Below are positions 16,555-27,470 of a stretch of DNA of 64,000 nucleotides, in pieces. The position numbers and the translations under genes were made by a program. The notes beneath the pieces are model-generated. The model did not search any database. It was given only the letters and a program-made list of their open reading frames with translations, and was not told the origin of the DNA. The number at the start of each line of letters is the position of its first letter. Position 1 is the first letter of the stretch. Origin of the DNA: Otis tarda (lineage: Eukaryota; Chordata; Aves; Otidiformes; Otididae); the NCBI GenBank assembly GCA_026413225.1, contig CM048591.1, forward strand, positions 40,788,803 to 40,852,802, read 5' to 3'.

Positions 16555-17720
16555 TGTCGTAGTTCAGCCTGGTCAGGACCAGACTACGCAGTCTCTCTTT
16601 CACTTCCCCCACCCTCTGAGAGAATAGGGGGAGATGATATAAGAAAAATGGCTCGAGGTTTAAGATAAGGACGGGGAGAAATCCTTAAAGGATTGGGATT
16701 TGTCCCTTAAAGGGCAAAACAGACTCGACTTGGGGAAAACTGTTCATTTATTACTAAAACTGGCAGGACAATGAGACCGAGAGCAAGATAACCTCCCTCC
16801 ACCCCTCCCTCTTCCCAGGCTTAACATTATCTCTACTACCTTCCCCACCCTGAGCGGCACAGAGGGGAAGAGGGAACGGGGGTTACGGTCAGTCCATCAC
16901 ACGTTGTTTCATGCCACTGCTTCATTGTTGGGGGAAGAACTCCTTGCATTCCTCCCCTGCTCTGTTGTGGGGTCCCACCCATACGCCACAGTCCTTCGTG
17001 AAACTGCTCTGGCGTGGGTCATCTCTTCCACGGGGTGCAGTCCCTCCAGAACAGCTGTCCCAGTGGGCCCTCCACAGGCCACAGCCTCCTTCAGGCATCC
17101 ACCTGCCCCGGTATGGGGTCCTCCGTGGGCTGCAGGTGGATCTCTGCTCCTCCATAGACCTCCATGGGCTGCAGGGGGACAACCTGCTCCACCATGGTCA
17201 TCACCACAGGCTGCAGGGGAATCTTGGCCACGAGCTGCATTACTCCTCCCCCTCCTTCTTCACTGACCTTGGCATCTGCAGCCGTTCCTCTCACACAAAA
17301 AATTATTCACAACAGGCTGGCAGACACCTCTCAGGATCTCTTTACATCTTATTCTCTTCTCATCTCCTCTCCACTTCTTGCAGCTGGGCTGGGCCGAGTT
17401 GGGCCCAGTCGGCTGCCCGGCAGGAGGCCAGAGGGTGAGGCCTACAAGGCCTGCAAGGCTTGCACCTCCCCCTCTCTGCCCCTGCTCAGCTCCTTCACAT
17501 CTTCTCCTCTTTTATTTTTTTTTTCTGTTTTCCCCTTCTTAATTATGTTATCGCAGAGGTGTAATCAGGGAACACTCTGCTACCAATTGGCTCGGCCCTG
17601 GCCAACAGCGCGTCCACCCTAGGCCCAGCTGAGTCCACTGAACAAAGGGGAGAAACTTGTAACAGTTTCCTACAGAAGCTGCCACCTTTGGCCCCCCCCT
17701 CACCAAACAAAACCAGGACA
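16555..17720 (-). mobile_element. Solo LTR of an endogenous retrovirus
   Basis: A 1166 bp element begins TGTCGTAG and ends CCAGGACA on the plus strand, so it has TG...CA ends and a terminal inverted TGTC/GACA. It is flanked by a 5 bp direct repeat GTGTC (16550-16554 and 17721-17725), the target duplication left by retroviral integrase. On the minus strand it starts TGTCCTGGTTTTG, has AATAAA at 16752-16747 about 200 bp before its end, and finishes GAACTACGACA, in the style of avian ERV LTRs; this fixes its direction as minus. No gag, pol or env sequence and no second LTR is present, so internal recombination probably removed the provirus body. GC-rich open frames inside (16904-17622) are not proteins. 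The family is unassigned. Confidence 0.85.
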
Positions 17721-17725
17721 GTGTC
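17721..17725 (+). repeat. Target-site duplication, right copy (GTGTC)
   Basis: Five bases directly right of the LTR, matching 16550-16554 exactly. Confidence 0.8.
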
Positions 17726-18397
17726 CCAGCTCCTTCTTTATTGGTAGATACTGTATGGTTGTACAGCCATGTTCTGAACTTGTGTTTTTTTTTTTTTAAT
17801 TACAGCCTCAAAGTCTTGACAAAATGCCTCAGATTTTACATTTTGGTATTTTAAAAAGAATTTCCGTTAAGTAGTATGATGATTTCCATGTTGCTATTTT
17901 CTCAGTGTACTTTTGGCCTCAGCATAAGTAGTTACTGAATTCGTTTTCCACTATAAGGAAGACCCTTCCTCCTAGGATGTTTCACAGTCTAGTGTCCTGT
18001 TTGTCCTCATTGTAGATCTCAGTACATTGTCAATGGCCACCTATCATCAATTACTTCTTTTCTGTCCACTTAAGAAATCCTAAACTCAAAACTACTTTTT
18101 ACAGCAGCATTAATGGCATCTTCCTAAGGAACAAGGGGAACCTACATATTGAATCCCACCAGATGTTACAGGCTTGATAATTACAGGCTCAAAATCAATA
18201 GCCAGTGATCGCATTCACAAACGACAGTGACAACAGTGTACCACATGGGAATTTCCATGTAACCATGAGCATTTTAAATAACGCTGTGTCAGCCTGAGTC
18301 GGTCTGCTCAAGACAGACTGCTGTTGGTGACAGTAACGCACGCTTTCTTTACACTAATGCTTCAAACTTTGTTACTTACAGAACTTAAACTAGCAAG
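17726..18397. other. Intergenic stretch without recognised elements
   Basis: Unique-looking AT-rich sequence between the solo LTR and the next CR1. The open frame that enters the CR1 starts here at 18324, but its first codons are ordinary flanking DNA. Confidence 0.55.
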
Positions 18398-18446
18398 TTC
18401 AACATCTTTGTCTGTTCAACATCTTTGTCTGTTCAACATCTTTGTC
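18398..18446 (+). repeat. 17-bp tandem triplication at a CR1 5' end
   Basis: The 15-mer TTCAACATCTTTGTC occurs three times, at 18398-18412, 18415-18429 and 18432-18446, with TG between copies, so the period is 17. The last copy runs into CR1 coding sequence ([10 protein letters not shown]). The repeated unit is itself CR1 sequence, so the triplication lies exactly at the 5' truncation point of the element below. Confidence 0.9.
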
Positions 18447-19375
18447 GGCGACATGGACAGTGGGATAGAGTGCACCCTCAGCAAGTTTGCCGATGACACC
18501 AAGTTGTGTGGTGCCGTTGACACGCTGGAAGGGAGGGATGCCATCCAGAGGGACCTTGACAGGCTAGAGAGGTGGGCCCGTGCCAACCTCATGAAGTTCA
18601 ACCAGGCCAAGTGCAAGGTCCTGCACCTGGATCACGGCAATCCCAGGCCCAAATACAGGCTGGGCGGAGAATGGATTGAGAGCAGCCCTAAGGAGAAGGA
18701 CTTGGGAGTGCTGGTGGACGAGAAGCTCAACATGAGCCTGCAATGCGCCCTTGCGGCCCAGAAGGCCAACCGCATCATGGGCTGCATCAAGAGGAGCGTG
18801 GCCAGCAGGTTGAGGGAGGTGATTCTCCCCCTTTACTCTGCCCTGGTGAGACCCCACCTGGAGTACTGTGTCCAGTTCTGGAGCCCCCAACACAAGAAGG
18901 ACATGGACCAGTTGGAGAAGGTCCAGAGGAGGGCCACGAAGATGATAAAACGGCTGGAGCACCTCTCGTATGAGGCCAGGCTGAGAGAATTGGGGCTGTT
19001 CAGCCTGGAGAAGAGGAGGCTCCGGGGAGACCTGATAGCGGTCTTCCAGTACCTCAAGGGGGCCTACAAGAAAGATGGGGAAAGGCTGTTTAGTAGGGCC
19101 TGTTGCAATAGGATGAGAGGTAATGGTTTTAAAATAGAGGGGGGAAGATTTAGATTGGAAATTAGGAAAAAAATTTTTACAATGCGAGTTATAGAACACT
19201 GGAACAGGTTGCCCAGAAAGGTGGTGGAGGCCCCATCCCTGGAGACGTTCAAGGCCAGGCTGGATGAGGCTGGGCAACCTGATCTAGTCAGGGATGTCCC
19301 TGCTCCTTGCAGGGGGGTTGGACTAGATGACCTTTGAAGGTCCCTTCCAACCCTAATTATTCTATGATTCTATGA
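18413..19375 (+). mobile_element. CR1 LINE, 5'-truncated, with open RT C-terminal frame
   Basis: This CR1 of nearly 1 kb ends in ATTATTCTATGATTCTATGA. A single open frame spans it (18324-19337, 337 codons, of which about the first 35 come from the triplication and flanking DNA). It reads through the RT catalytic box FADD (codons beginning at 18486), the palm and thumb segment ([31 protein letters not shown]) and the C-terminal part ([20 protein letters not shown], then [20 protein letters not shown]) to the stop after GVGLDDL. An uninterrupted frame over 900 bp indicates a young insertion. It lacks the endonuclease and the N-terminal half of RT, so it cannot transpose by itself. Confidence 0.93.
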
Positions 19376-19832
19376 AGTTAATGTTGGGAAATTTCAGATG
19401 ATCACCTCTAACAGAAGCCTCCTCTGAGTAGCAGCTTTCTTTTTTCATAGGTCTCAGTGTAGTCAAAGTTTTACTCAAAGACCTCCAGGCAGACAAGCGA
19501 ATCTGTTTTCCTTCTACTGAAACGTACTGGGCATAGAATTATTGAAAACAAAGACTAAAGTAGTATGAATAGATTGCAGAAAATGAAATCTGCAGCAGCT
19601 AAACTTGTCTGCCACTTCATTAATCTCTAGTGGCAGAGACCTTTTTTTTTTGCTTGCTGTGCAATAGAAGACTAAACAAAGGCCATACTCATGGCTTTCT
19701 AAGACAGCACATCAGGACATTCAGTGCTGGAGAGTTAGGGAAAGGAATTAACCTTCTGTTTTGGTAGCCTAGCGTAAAACAACCCTTCTTTCTTGTTTCC
19801 ATTAGAATGACTCAAGAGTGAAGAATTAAAAT
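19376..19832. other. Intergenic stretch without recognised elements
   Basis: Short AT-rich spacer between two CR1 copies; nothing recognised. Confidence 0.5.
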
Positions 19833-20561
19833 GATCATCCACTGTCACTCCCAAGTCCCTCTCCTTAGGGCTGGTCTTGATCCATTCTCCGCCCAGCCTA
19901 TATTTGTGCCTGGGATTGTCATGACCCAGGTGCAGGACCTTGCACTTGGCCTGGTTGAACTTCATGAGGTTGGCACGGGCCCATGTCTCCAGCCTGTCAA
20001 GGTCCCTCTGGATGGCATCCCTCCCATGCAGCATGTTGACAGCACCACACAGCTTGGTGTTGGTCGGTGAACTTGCTGAGGGTGCACTCTATCCCGCGGT
20101 CCAGAGGAGGGCCACAAAAATGATCAGAGGGCTGGAGCACCTCTCGTATGAGGCCAGGCTGAGAGAGTTGGGGCTGTTCAGGCTGGAGAAGAGGAGGCTC
20201 CGGGGAGACCTTATTGTGGCCTTCCAGTACCTCAGGGGGGCCTACAAGAAAGATGGGGAGAGGCTCTTCAACAGGGCCTCTTGTGACAGGAGTAGGGGTA
20301 ATAGTTTCAAAATAGAGGGAGATAGATTTAGATTAGATATTAGGAAAAAATTATTTACAATGAGGGTTATACAGCACTGGAACAGGTTGCCCAGAGAGGT
20401 GGTAAATGCCCCATCCCTGGAAATATTCAAGGCCAGGGTGGATGGGGTTCTGAACAACCTGATCTGGTTGGGGATGTTCCTGCTCCTTGTCAGGAGGTTT
20501 GACTAGGTGACCTTTGAAGGTCCCTTTCAACTCTAACCATTCTATAATTCTATGATTCTAT
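19833..20561 (+). mobile_element. CR1 LINE with inverted 5' segment (twin priming)
   Basis: One CR1 insertion in two opposed parts. Positions 19833 to about 20095 read as CR1 on the minus strand, from GGGATAGAGTGCACC near the junction out to the VDD segment ([19 protein letters not shown] in that strand). Positions 20098-20561 read as CR1 on the plus strand, from GGTCCAGAGGAGGGCCAC to the ATTCTATGATTCTAT end. Measured against the neighbouring copy, the inverted part matches about 18462-18715 and the forward part about 18919-19374, so the inverted part is the more 5' one and about 200 bp are missing between them. This is the arrangement made when a second target strand primes on the LINE RNA. 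It encodes nothing complete. Confidence 0.88.
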
Positions 20562-23500
20562 CTGCTAGGCTATAGAAGTCATAATAACATTTTCTAATGC
20601 TAAGACATACCAAATAATTGACTTATGCATATTTTGCATGTCAAGAAGCAAAATCAGTTTCACTTGCTTTATTGGGGATGTGAGGTTAGCTTTCCATGCC
20701 TCGCAGCATTACACTATCCCCTCTGCTGCAGTTTGGAGGCGTCTTATTTTGAGTGCTCTGCAAGAGTACCCTTACTCTTTAACACCAGAGTAAGGGAGAA
20801 AACTCTTAACATGAATTACTTCGTAATTTTTGTGACAAATATTTAAAAGAAGTCTCTTAGAAACAGGTTAACAAAGTATCTCACACCCATTTTCCTGTTA
20901 AGCTTGAAAAAGTGAACACTCACTGGAACAATTAAAAAATGGTTTCTCAGTTTACTTAAGCTTTTTTCTGCTTATGAAATTTGTTGTGCTCATTTACACT
21001 CCAACACCATCATCTAGGAGGAGCCCTACACTCACCTTCTAGAGCTATATCACGTTTTACTCTTCTGGTTTTTAGACTGAGAATTACATTTTGCTGTCTT
21101 CAGTGGAGTAATTTTTGTTTCATATTAGAGAAATGACACCAGCACTTATGAATGTGAATATTTATCAGAAGAGAATTATTTAATCTGCAACCACAGAAAC
21201 TTCCACTCATGCCACCATTTCTATACTTTCCTACAAGAGATGTAAACAATTTCTAGTCCATATTAAATAATACTGATTATCAATTAATCTGTTTTTAGAA
21301 ATATTAGTCATAACACCATTTGAAGACTTCTGACATCTGGTAAAGGATCTGAATAATATGATTAAGTATGTAAGCTGAGCAAAACTGATTCGTTTTGTCT
21401 TAGTACCACAATAGCATGCTGCAATTCAAGAGGAATAGCACCCGCAGCTAAATTATAGCAATATTATTGATTCATGTGTTAAAAAGAGAAACATTATGCA
21501 TGGGAAGTATCCTGTTTGATTTCTTTTATATCTGGCCTTTTGCCTCTCAGTTACACTCAGGTTGCTTAACTTAAGTAAAGTCAGAAAAAGCACTGAAGTT
21601 TTAAAGTCCTTGAAGAAAAATGTTAATAATGGATTTTACGTGGCAGTCAACTTCTTGAGCTAACATAAATCAGATCCTATCAGTAACTGTGAAGGTTCTC
21701 CTAAAACATGCTAAGAAAAGTGGCAATCAAGGTATTGATACCTTGCATTGCACTGCCTTTCCAAAATCAGCATTTAGAATTAACCAAATATTCTGCAGCA
21801 TGTGATACGAATTGATTAACCTCTAGTATACAATAATCATACTTGTGTGCAGTTAACTGACAGTTGTTAAGAGACTCCAGATACTTCATCTTGAAATAAA
21901 TGGCATTTTATTTTTAGAGAGAGATTCCTCTTTATAATAAATGTATAAAAATGCAATATCTTAAATATTTACTGCATGCAAGACGTCTTTTTTTTTTGTT
22001 AGCATCATATAAAGTAATTTTATGCAATAACTTATCTCTGCAAGAATACACTTGAACTTATTGTCGAATTAATGCATCTCTTCAGTTGAGTGCCAGTCTG
22101 ATCATTGCATTAATCACCTCATACAGGACTGTAGGGAAAAAAGCAAATTTTCAGTAACATCTTGGCAAACACAGTTCTTTATTGACAATGCAAAATGATA
22201 TTTGAAAATGGGTATCTTGATTCAATTTAGCCCATGTTAGCCTACTATATCCTTCAGTTGACTGTTTGGTGTTACAGTTTTATTTTCTGAAATGCCTGTC
22301 CACAAGGCTAACTGGATCTGCCCTCGATTACAGGGACTTTCTGAAGCTATTTGTATTCACTATTTGTCTTTAATTCAGCCAGTATAATGAATGCTGTAAT
22401 GATTATCGGAACTCAATCTGATACATCAAGCAAACTTTTTTTTTTATGGCAAACAGGATAAAGGAAAGATACAGAAAAATAATCAGAACAGGATAGCAGG
22501 AGGAACATGAAATAAAACTAAGCAAAAAATGTAGTCGTCTCCAGCTGTATTATACTTCATCAATTGTTCCGTTTTAGCAGACCAATTTACATTTAATTCA
22601 CAAGGATCAGAAAGTATTCCAGAGTGTACATACATAAAGCAGTACTGTGAAAATATTTTCGTTAGATGGCAGGAAGCAATTAATCAGTGTGATAGATGAG
22701 TGTGAATGGAGAAGGAAGGAGTGCCTTGGACAAGGACACAGTAAACCTTGAATGTCATGCACAGTGACACGGCATTTTAAATACCTTAAGATGGAAAACT
22801 TTTTTTTCAAGATCTTATTGAAAATTAACATGAACCTTTTTTTTTTTCTGTGCGATGACTGAAAGCCCAATTCTTCTATTTCTCCATCCCTAACACCAAG
22901 TGTGACTTGTTGGCTTCAATCTGACTATGGTTATGTTTAGTCCATGTATACATAAACTTGTTATTCTTAAAGAGGAGCAGAAAAGTTTTCCTTGTTCAAT
23001 AATCTTTCCCCCTTGCCCCCCCCCCCAGGATAAAAATGCAGTCAAGACCTTTCAAAGTGAAAAGAGCAATCCTTCCAAGCCAAAATAGCCAATAGCCCAT
23101 GAAGGTTTTAGAGACTATACATGGTCAGGACTAGGTTTAAAGGGAGAGGAGCGTTACTCCCTTTTTCCCTAACTTCCAAGCCTTTTGGCCACACGATTCT
23201 ACCTTTTCCACTTAGTCCGCTTAGGCTTTGTCTGAACTGCTGATCAGCCAAACTGACTGAACCCCCTAAAAATTAGAAAATTAAACCAGCCAAGCAAAAA
23301 GAACAAAAATGAGTGGGGGTTTTCACCCAGTTTATTGGCTGGCCAAGTGGCAGGGCTGACATAAACGAGAGGGAAAACCCCATGCAGCTAAGAAAGAGGA
23401 GCTGAGGTGGTCTTGGAGGCTAGTTCATTTTGGTAGCAATGCGCTATGAGAGGGGATGAGCTGCCTTGATACCAGATACTGATACCAGATGCGTTCCTGA

Positions 23501-24588
23501 GGAGTGGAAACTGTGTATTTTGTGGCAGTCTACAAGTACTCCGGAACTCCTAGGTGTTTGGGACAGTATCCTACAAAGCGGTTGGCAATTGAATGATATG
23601 ATCATAGTATGTGATGTAAGGTTTTATCACAACTATGCACAATTTATCACAGTTTCTACATCTATTTCACGTGTCTAAATACCACCACTTATACTGTATT
23701 TTTGTTTACATTATCTTCACTGAGACAGAAAGATAAAATACATCCTTCTCCATTGATCCCTCTTTCTTGCATTCTACAACAGGAAAGAAAAATCAGGAAC
23801 CATTCACTCAAGTCCTTGCTTAGGCAAACTGTTTGGACTCCAAGAATCTTACTGAACTTGTTGTGATCATATAATACAGAACAAATTCATTTTTGCAGCT
23901 GGCCTAAATTCAGTTTCCTCAGTAATGAAGATTTGAGATCCACTGATTGTTGATCAGATATGAGCCAGACTCCTGAAAAGCAACACGTAGGCATATTTCC
24001 ATTATTCCTGTCATCACACAGGTGAAGATCAAAGAAACAGTCTGCTCTTGCAATACTACTGCAATCAGCCAAAATGCTTAAGAAACTTATCTTGTGGCCT
24101 ACAAATTCTGAAAGTTTTCTATTAGTGAGATTCAGACTATTATTTATTTTCTCCCATGCTTCTGAGCTTCCACTGTATACAAGCCAAAAAAACCCCTTTA
24201 ATAATACTGTCAAATAACTATCTCCACTGTAAAAAAAGTTAAGTATTTTGAACTTTCTGGCTGTAATAAAGATATTCTAGAAATTTTAATATTTAGACGA
24301 TGATAACAGAGCACGTATAATAAAAAAGTAATAATGGAATAATACATCTATCCAACACTTATCATAATAACAAACATTCTGGGAGAACAATAAGCCCAAA
24401 TAATATTTCAGAAGAGCTAAATTTCACGGAATGAAAATACTATAGTACAAAGTGATGGCCAAAAATATTGTATTTTTAACCAGCAACATTTCTGAGGGGC
24501 AGTAACTGTACAATATTAGTTTTTTTTTTTTTAAAAAAAACTACTTCTGTCCCTCAAACATCACACAATACATGCATTTAAATGACAC
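20562..24588. other. Intergenic stretch downstream of GNAQ
   Basis: AT-rich sequence with small homopolymer runs (for example the C run at 23016-23026). The part around 23040-23480 is more GC-rich and looks unlike its surroundings, possibly a degraded repeat, but I cannot assign it to a family. No exon or RNA gene was recognised. Confidence 0.5.
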
Positions 24589-24610
24589 TTTAAGAACAGC
24601 AAATATGATC

Positions 24611-24616
24611 TTTATT
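24611..24616 (-). promoter_or_regulatory. GNAQ: Candidate distal polyadenylation signal AATAAA
   Basis: TTTATT on the plus strand. In the transcript it is followed about 40-60 bases later by GU-rich TGTATTGTGTGATGTTTG, as expected of a downstream element. This is the more distal of two good candidates. Confidence 0.5.
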
Positions 24617-25408
24617 TTTAAATACGGCAAGTTTAAAAATGTATCTGACACTCCCCCCTTAAGGAAAAAAAAAAAAAATTGGTCAAATAAGGATTTCTTG
24701 CAGCATGGTATGTGAGGAATCCAGCAACAGACTTCAGCTTAAACTGTATTTTGAGAGAAAAATCCCCAAACCAACAGATTTACAGTAAGATTGATCTGGC
24801 TAAGTTTGTATTTTTCACACCATCTTAAAAATCTCCCTCTACTCCTTTCTTGCCTGCAGCATGGCTACTGTGAAAAACCTTGAGTGAAACTTACAGTAAA
24901 ATCCCTTTAACTAGCTGAACAGTGATTCTCTATGTATTGTTGACTATGTAGAAATCTTTCTGGTTTGATTGATAAAACTAAAACTGTTATGGTTAATCAT
25001 AAGCCAAAAAAAGAGGAAATATGAGTAGCTCCTCTCAACTAAAAGCATGGTTTTGCAAGATCTCCATTAAACTAACAAACTGAGCAGGGACAGACGGCTT
25101 TAGCTGTTTAGCGTGCACTACATTTTAAATTTATGGTTTATGTCAAAAGAGGGACCAAATTTACAAAAGCATGAATTTGTAAAATACCATAGTTAATTAC
25201 CTACACCAAGACTCTTTAATTTCCTAACTTATGCGGTCTTTCCAAAACATATTTACTTCACTGGTCTCTTAGCTAGAGGTAGGTCACTTGTAAGCCTTGT
25301 TAATATGCTGTGCACACTTCATTAGTTCACTAATGTAATAAATCTGCAGGACAACCATGCACACAGCCCCAAGAACAGCAGCACATAGAATAAATTAATT
25401 GGCTAAAT

Positions 25409-25414
25409 TTTATT
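25409..25414 (-). promoter_or_regulatory. GNAQ: Candidate polyadenylation signal AATAAA
   Basis: TTTATT on the plus strand. On the transcript strand a GU-rich block (TGTGCTGCTGTTCTTGGGGC and beyond) begins about 35 bases downstream. It could give a shorter 3' UTR of about 3.9 kb. Confidence 0.45.
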
Positions 25415-26489
25415 TTTTCATGTGTGTTACCACGTATTTGCTATCCCCTAATATTCCATTCTTTTGTGAAGAATGTGTAATAAAGAAAGAGTCATGAGGT
25501 TGAGTAATGTCAAAGTCTTCTGCACTTTACAACCAAAGGCTGGGAGTCTAGTAATGTCTTTATATGCAGCCCTTCCCCCCCGCCCCCCATTTAGAGTTTT
25601 TGCAAATCATGCAGTCAATTCTGACTGATACCTAGCATAAAAAGTCTCTTCTCCACTTTCAAACTTAAAAAAGTGATTCACAATCATGTGGCAGTATGAT
25701 TAAAAATTACAGTCCATACACCTTGACAATCAAAAGAGTCTGAATTATAAAGAGTAAACTGCCCTTACAGCTGCATCATCCTGTATATGTAAGGATAGTG
25801 CCGGTTAATTTGTGAAAAAGGCAAGTTTAAGGTTTCTGTAAAACATGTATTACAGCTTTCTTGTGCTAGTGAACATCTAGAATACACAGGTTCCCAAGAT
25901 GTTTTCCTTCCCTCCTCCCCAATTTATGACATTCAAAGAAATAATGTAATTTTGGCAAAGTTAAAAGGGTTTCTGTCTTGATGTTTTTGCCTTCAGCTTC
26001 ACATCAGAGGCACAAACTTCTGGACTCAAGCACTATAAGGCATAGTAGAAACCACCAATTAAAACAGCAGCACCACCACCACAATGGAATACACTGCAAG
26101 TGGGAACAGCTGTGTCATTTAAAAAGGAAATGTTTTTGTAAACTGTCACACTGCAATGCTGTGTTAGGTGATTTCATAAAAAGCTTGCCTTGACATGCTG
26201 AATTTTTTTTTTTTCTTTTCAGAACATGCTCAAATGATCTAAACATTGCCACAGGTCCAGCTTACCTAAAATATAGCAGAAGTAGCCCAGTGGCATACTC
26301 TTGAAAACTTTTGCAATCACAATATAATCATAAAGCATGAGTAAACATTTGTTTTGTTCTTACAAAAAAACTCAGAACCACATTTCTTTCTCCCCCACCC
26401 AAAAACCCATTAGAAAATAAAACAAATTAAAAAAAAAAAAAACCAACAACCTATACCCAAACCTTTGTTAGACACCACTGTCTGGTGGT

Positions 26490-26531
26490 TTTGGTTTTTT
26501 TTTTTCTTTTTTTTTTTCTTTTTTTTTTTTG
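26490..26531. repeat. T-rich tract (A-rich in the GNAQ transcript)
   Basis: Three T blocks separated by single C bases, in the GNAQ 3' UTR. In the transcript it reads as A blocks with single G interruptions. Confidence 0.8.
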
Positions 26532-27458
26532 GCTACAGTTCCATTTATAGCACTGAATCCAGCATGGGCAATGCATTCTCAGGTTAAAAGAAGGGATATT
26601 ATCAACAGTGGAACTGTGAATACAGAAGCTCTGTGGCATTTATAGCAAGGTCAGGACCAACTTTGTTTTGCTGTATGTAAGAGTCACTGCTCTGATCCCC
26701 TATTCAGAATGTCAGTGTCACTTTTTATAACCTAGATCTATCTGCTTAGCTTTATTAAATAAAACGCTTTAACTCCTTAAAATCATTAACAATAGTGACT
26801 TTTTGGTTGTTGTTGTTGTTATAGCTAAGGTTTCTGCAGTTTCTGAAAAAGTTTCTGATCGATCTGATGTTCCGTGTTTTTTCATGGTATTTTTAGGGCA
26901 ACAACATACACTCATTAGTACTTACGCAGAACGGTTTGAAATATCTCTAAATTTACTTTTCTACTAAAGCTTATTAGAAAAATAAAAGTAACCTAATATG
27001 AATGTGCCAAATATAAATTAAAATTATATTTAAAAGCTTGTGTTCCAATCCTAGATATAATGGCATAAATTTGTCTAATAAGACTGGTTTCTACACTTGT
27101 ACAAAGCCCTGACAAGCTTTCAGCACTATTTTGAACGTGAATATTCTCCGTCTGGGGGTCTTCAATTTACTTCTACTCAGGAATGTGTAAATGATTTTAT
27201 ACAGCACGATGCTAGTACCGCTCTGTACTATAGTAATTTTTTTGTTTGTTTTGTAAATAAAAACCAACAACAAATCCCTAGTCAGAAATAAACTGACAAA
27301 ATTTACATTCTTCTCTCTTAAAAAAGTAAATAAAATAACATTATTTAAAATGTGAATTAGCTATAAGACATACAATACAATTACATAGATACATATCAAT
27401 ACAGCACATTCAATTTGCCAAAAATTAATGATTACAAAGCCAATATGGATGCTGCCAT

Positions 27459-27470
27459 ATATATATATAT
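27459..27470. repeat. (AT)n microsatellite
   Basis: An uninterrupted ATATATATATAT run in the GNAQ 3' UTR. Confidence 0.7.

Noticed and set aside
16904..17622. Overlapping open frames of 120-175 codons on both strands
   Set aside because: They lie wholly inside the solo LTR, are proline/serine-rich low-complexity products of its GC-rich middle, and overlap in several frames.
18324..19337. A 337-codon open frame as a host gene
   Set aside because: It is CR1 reverse transcriptase C-terminus with the CR1 3' end directly after it; the first codons are flanking DNA.
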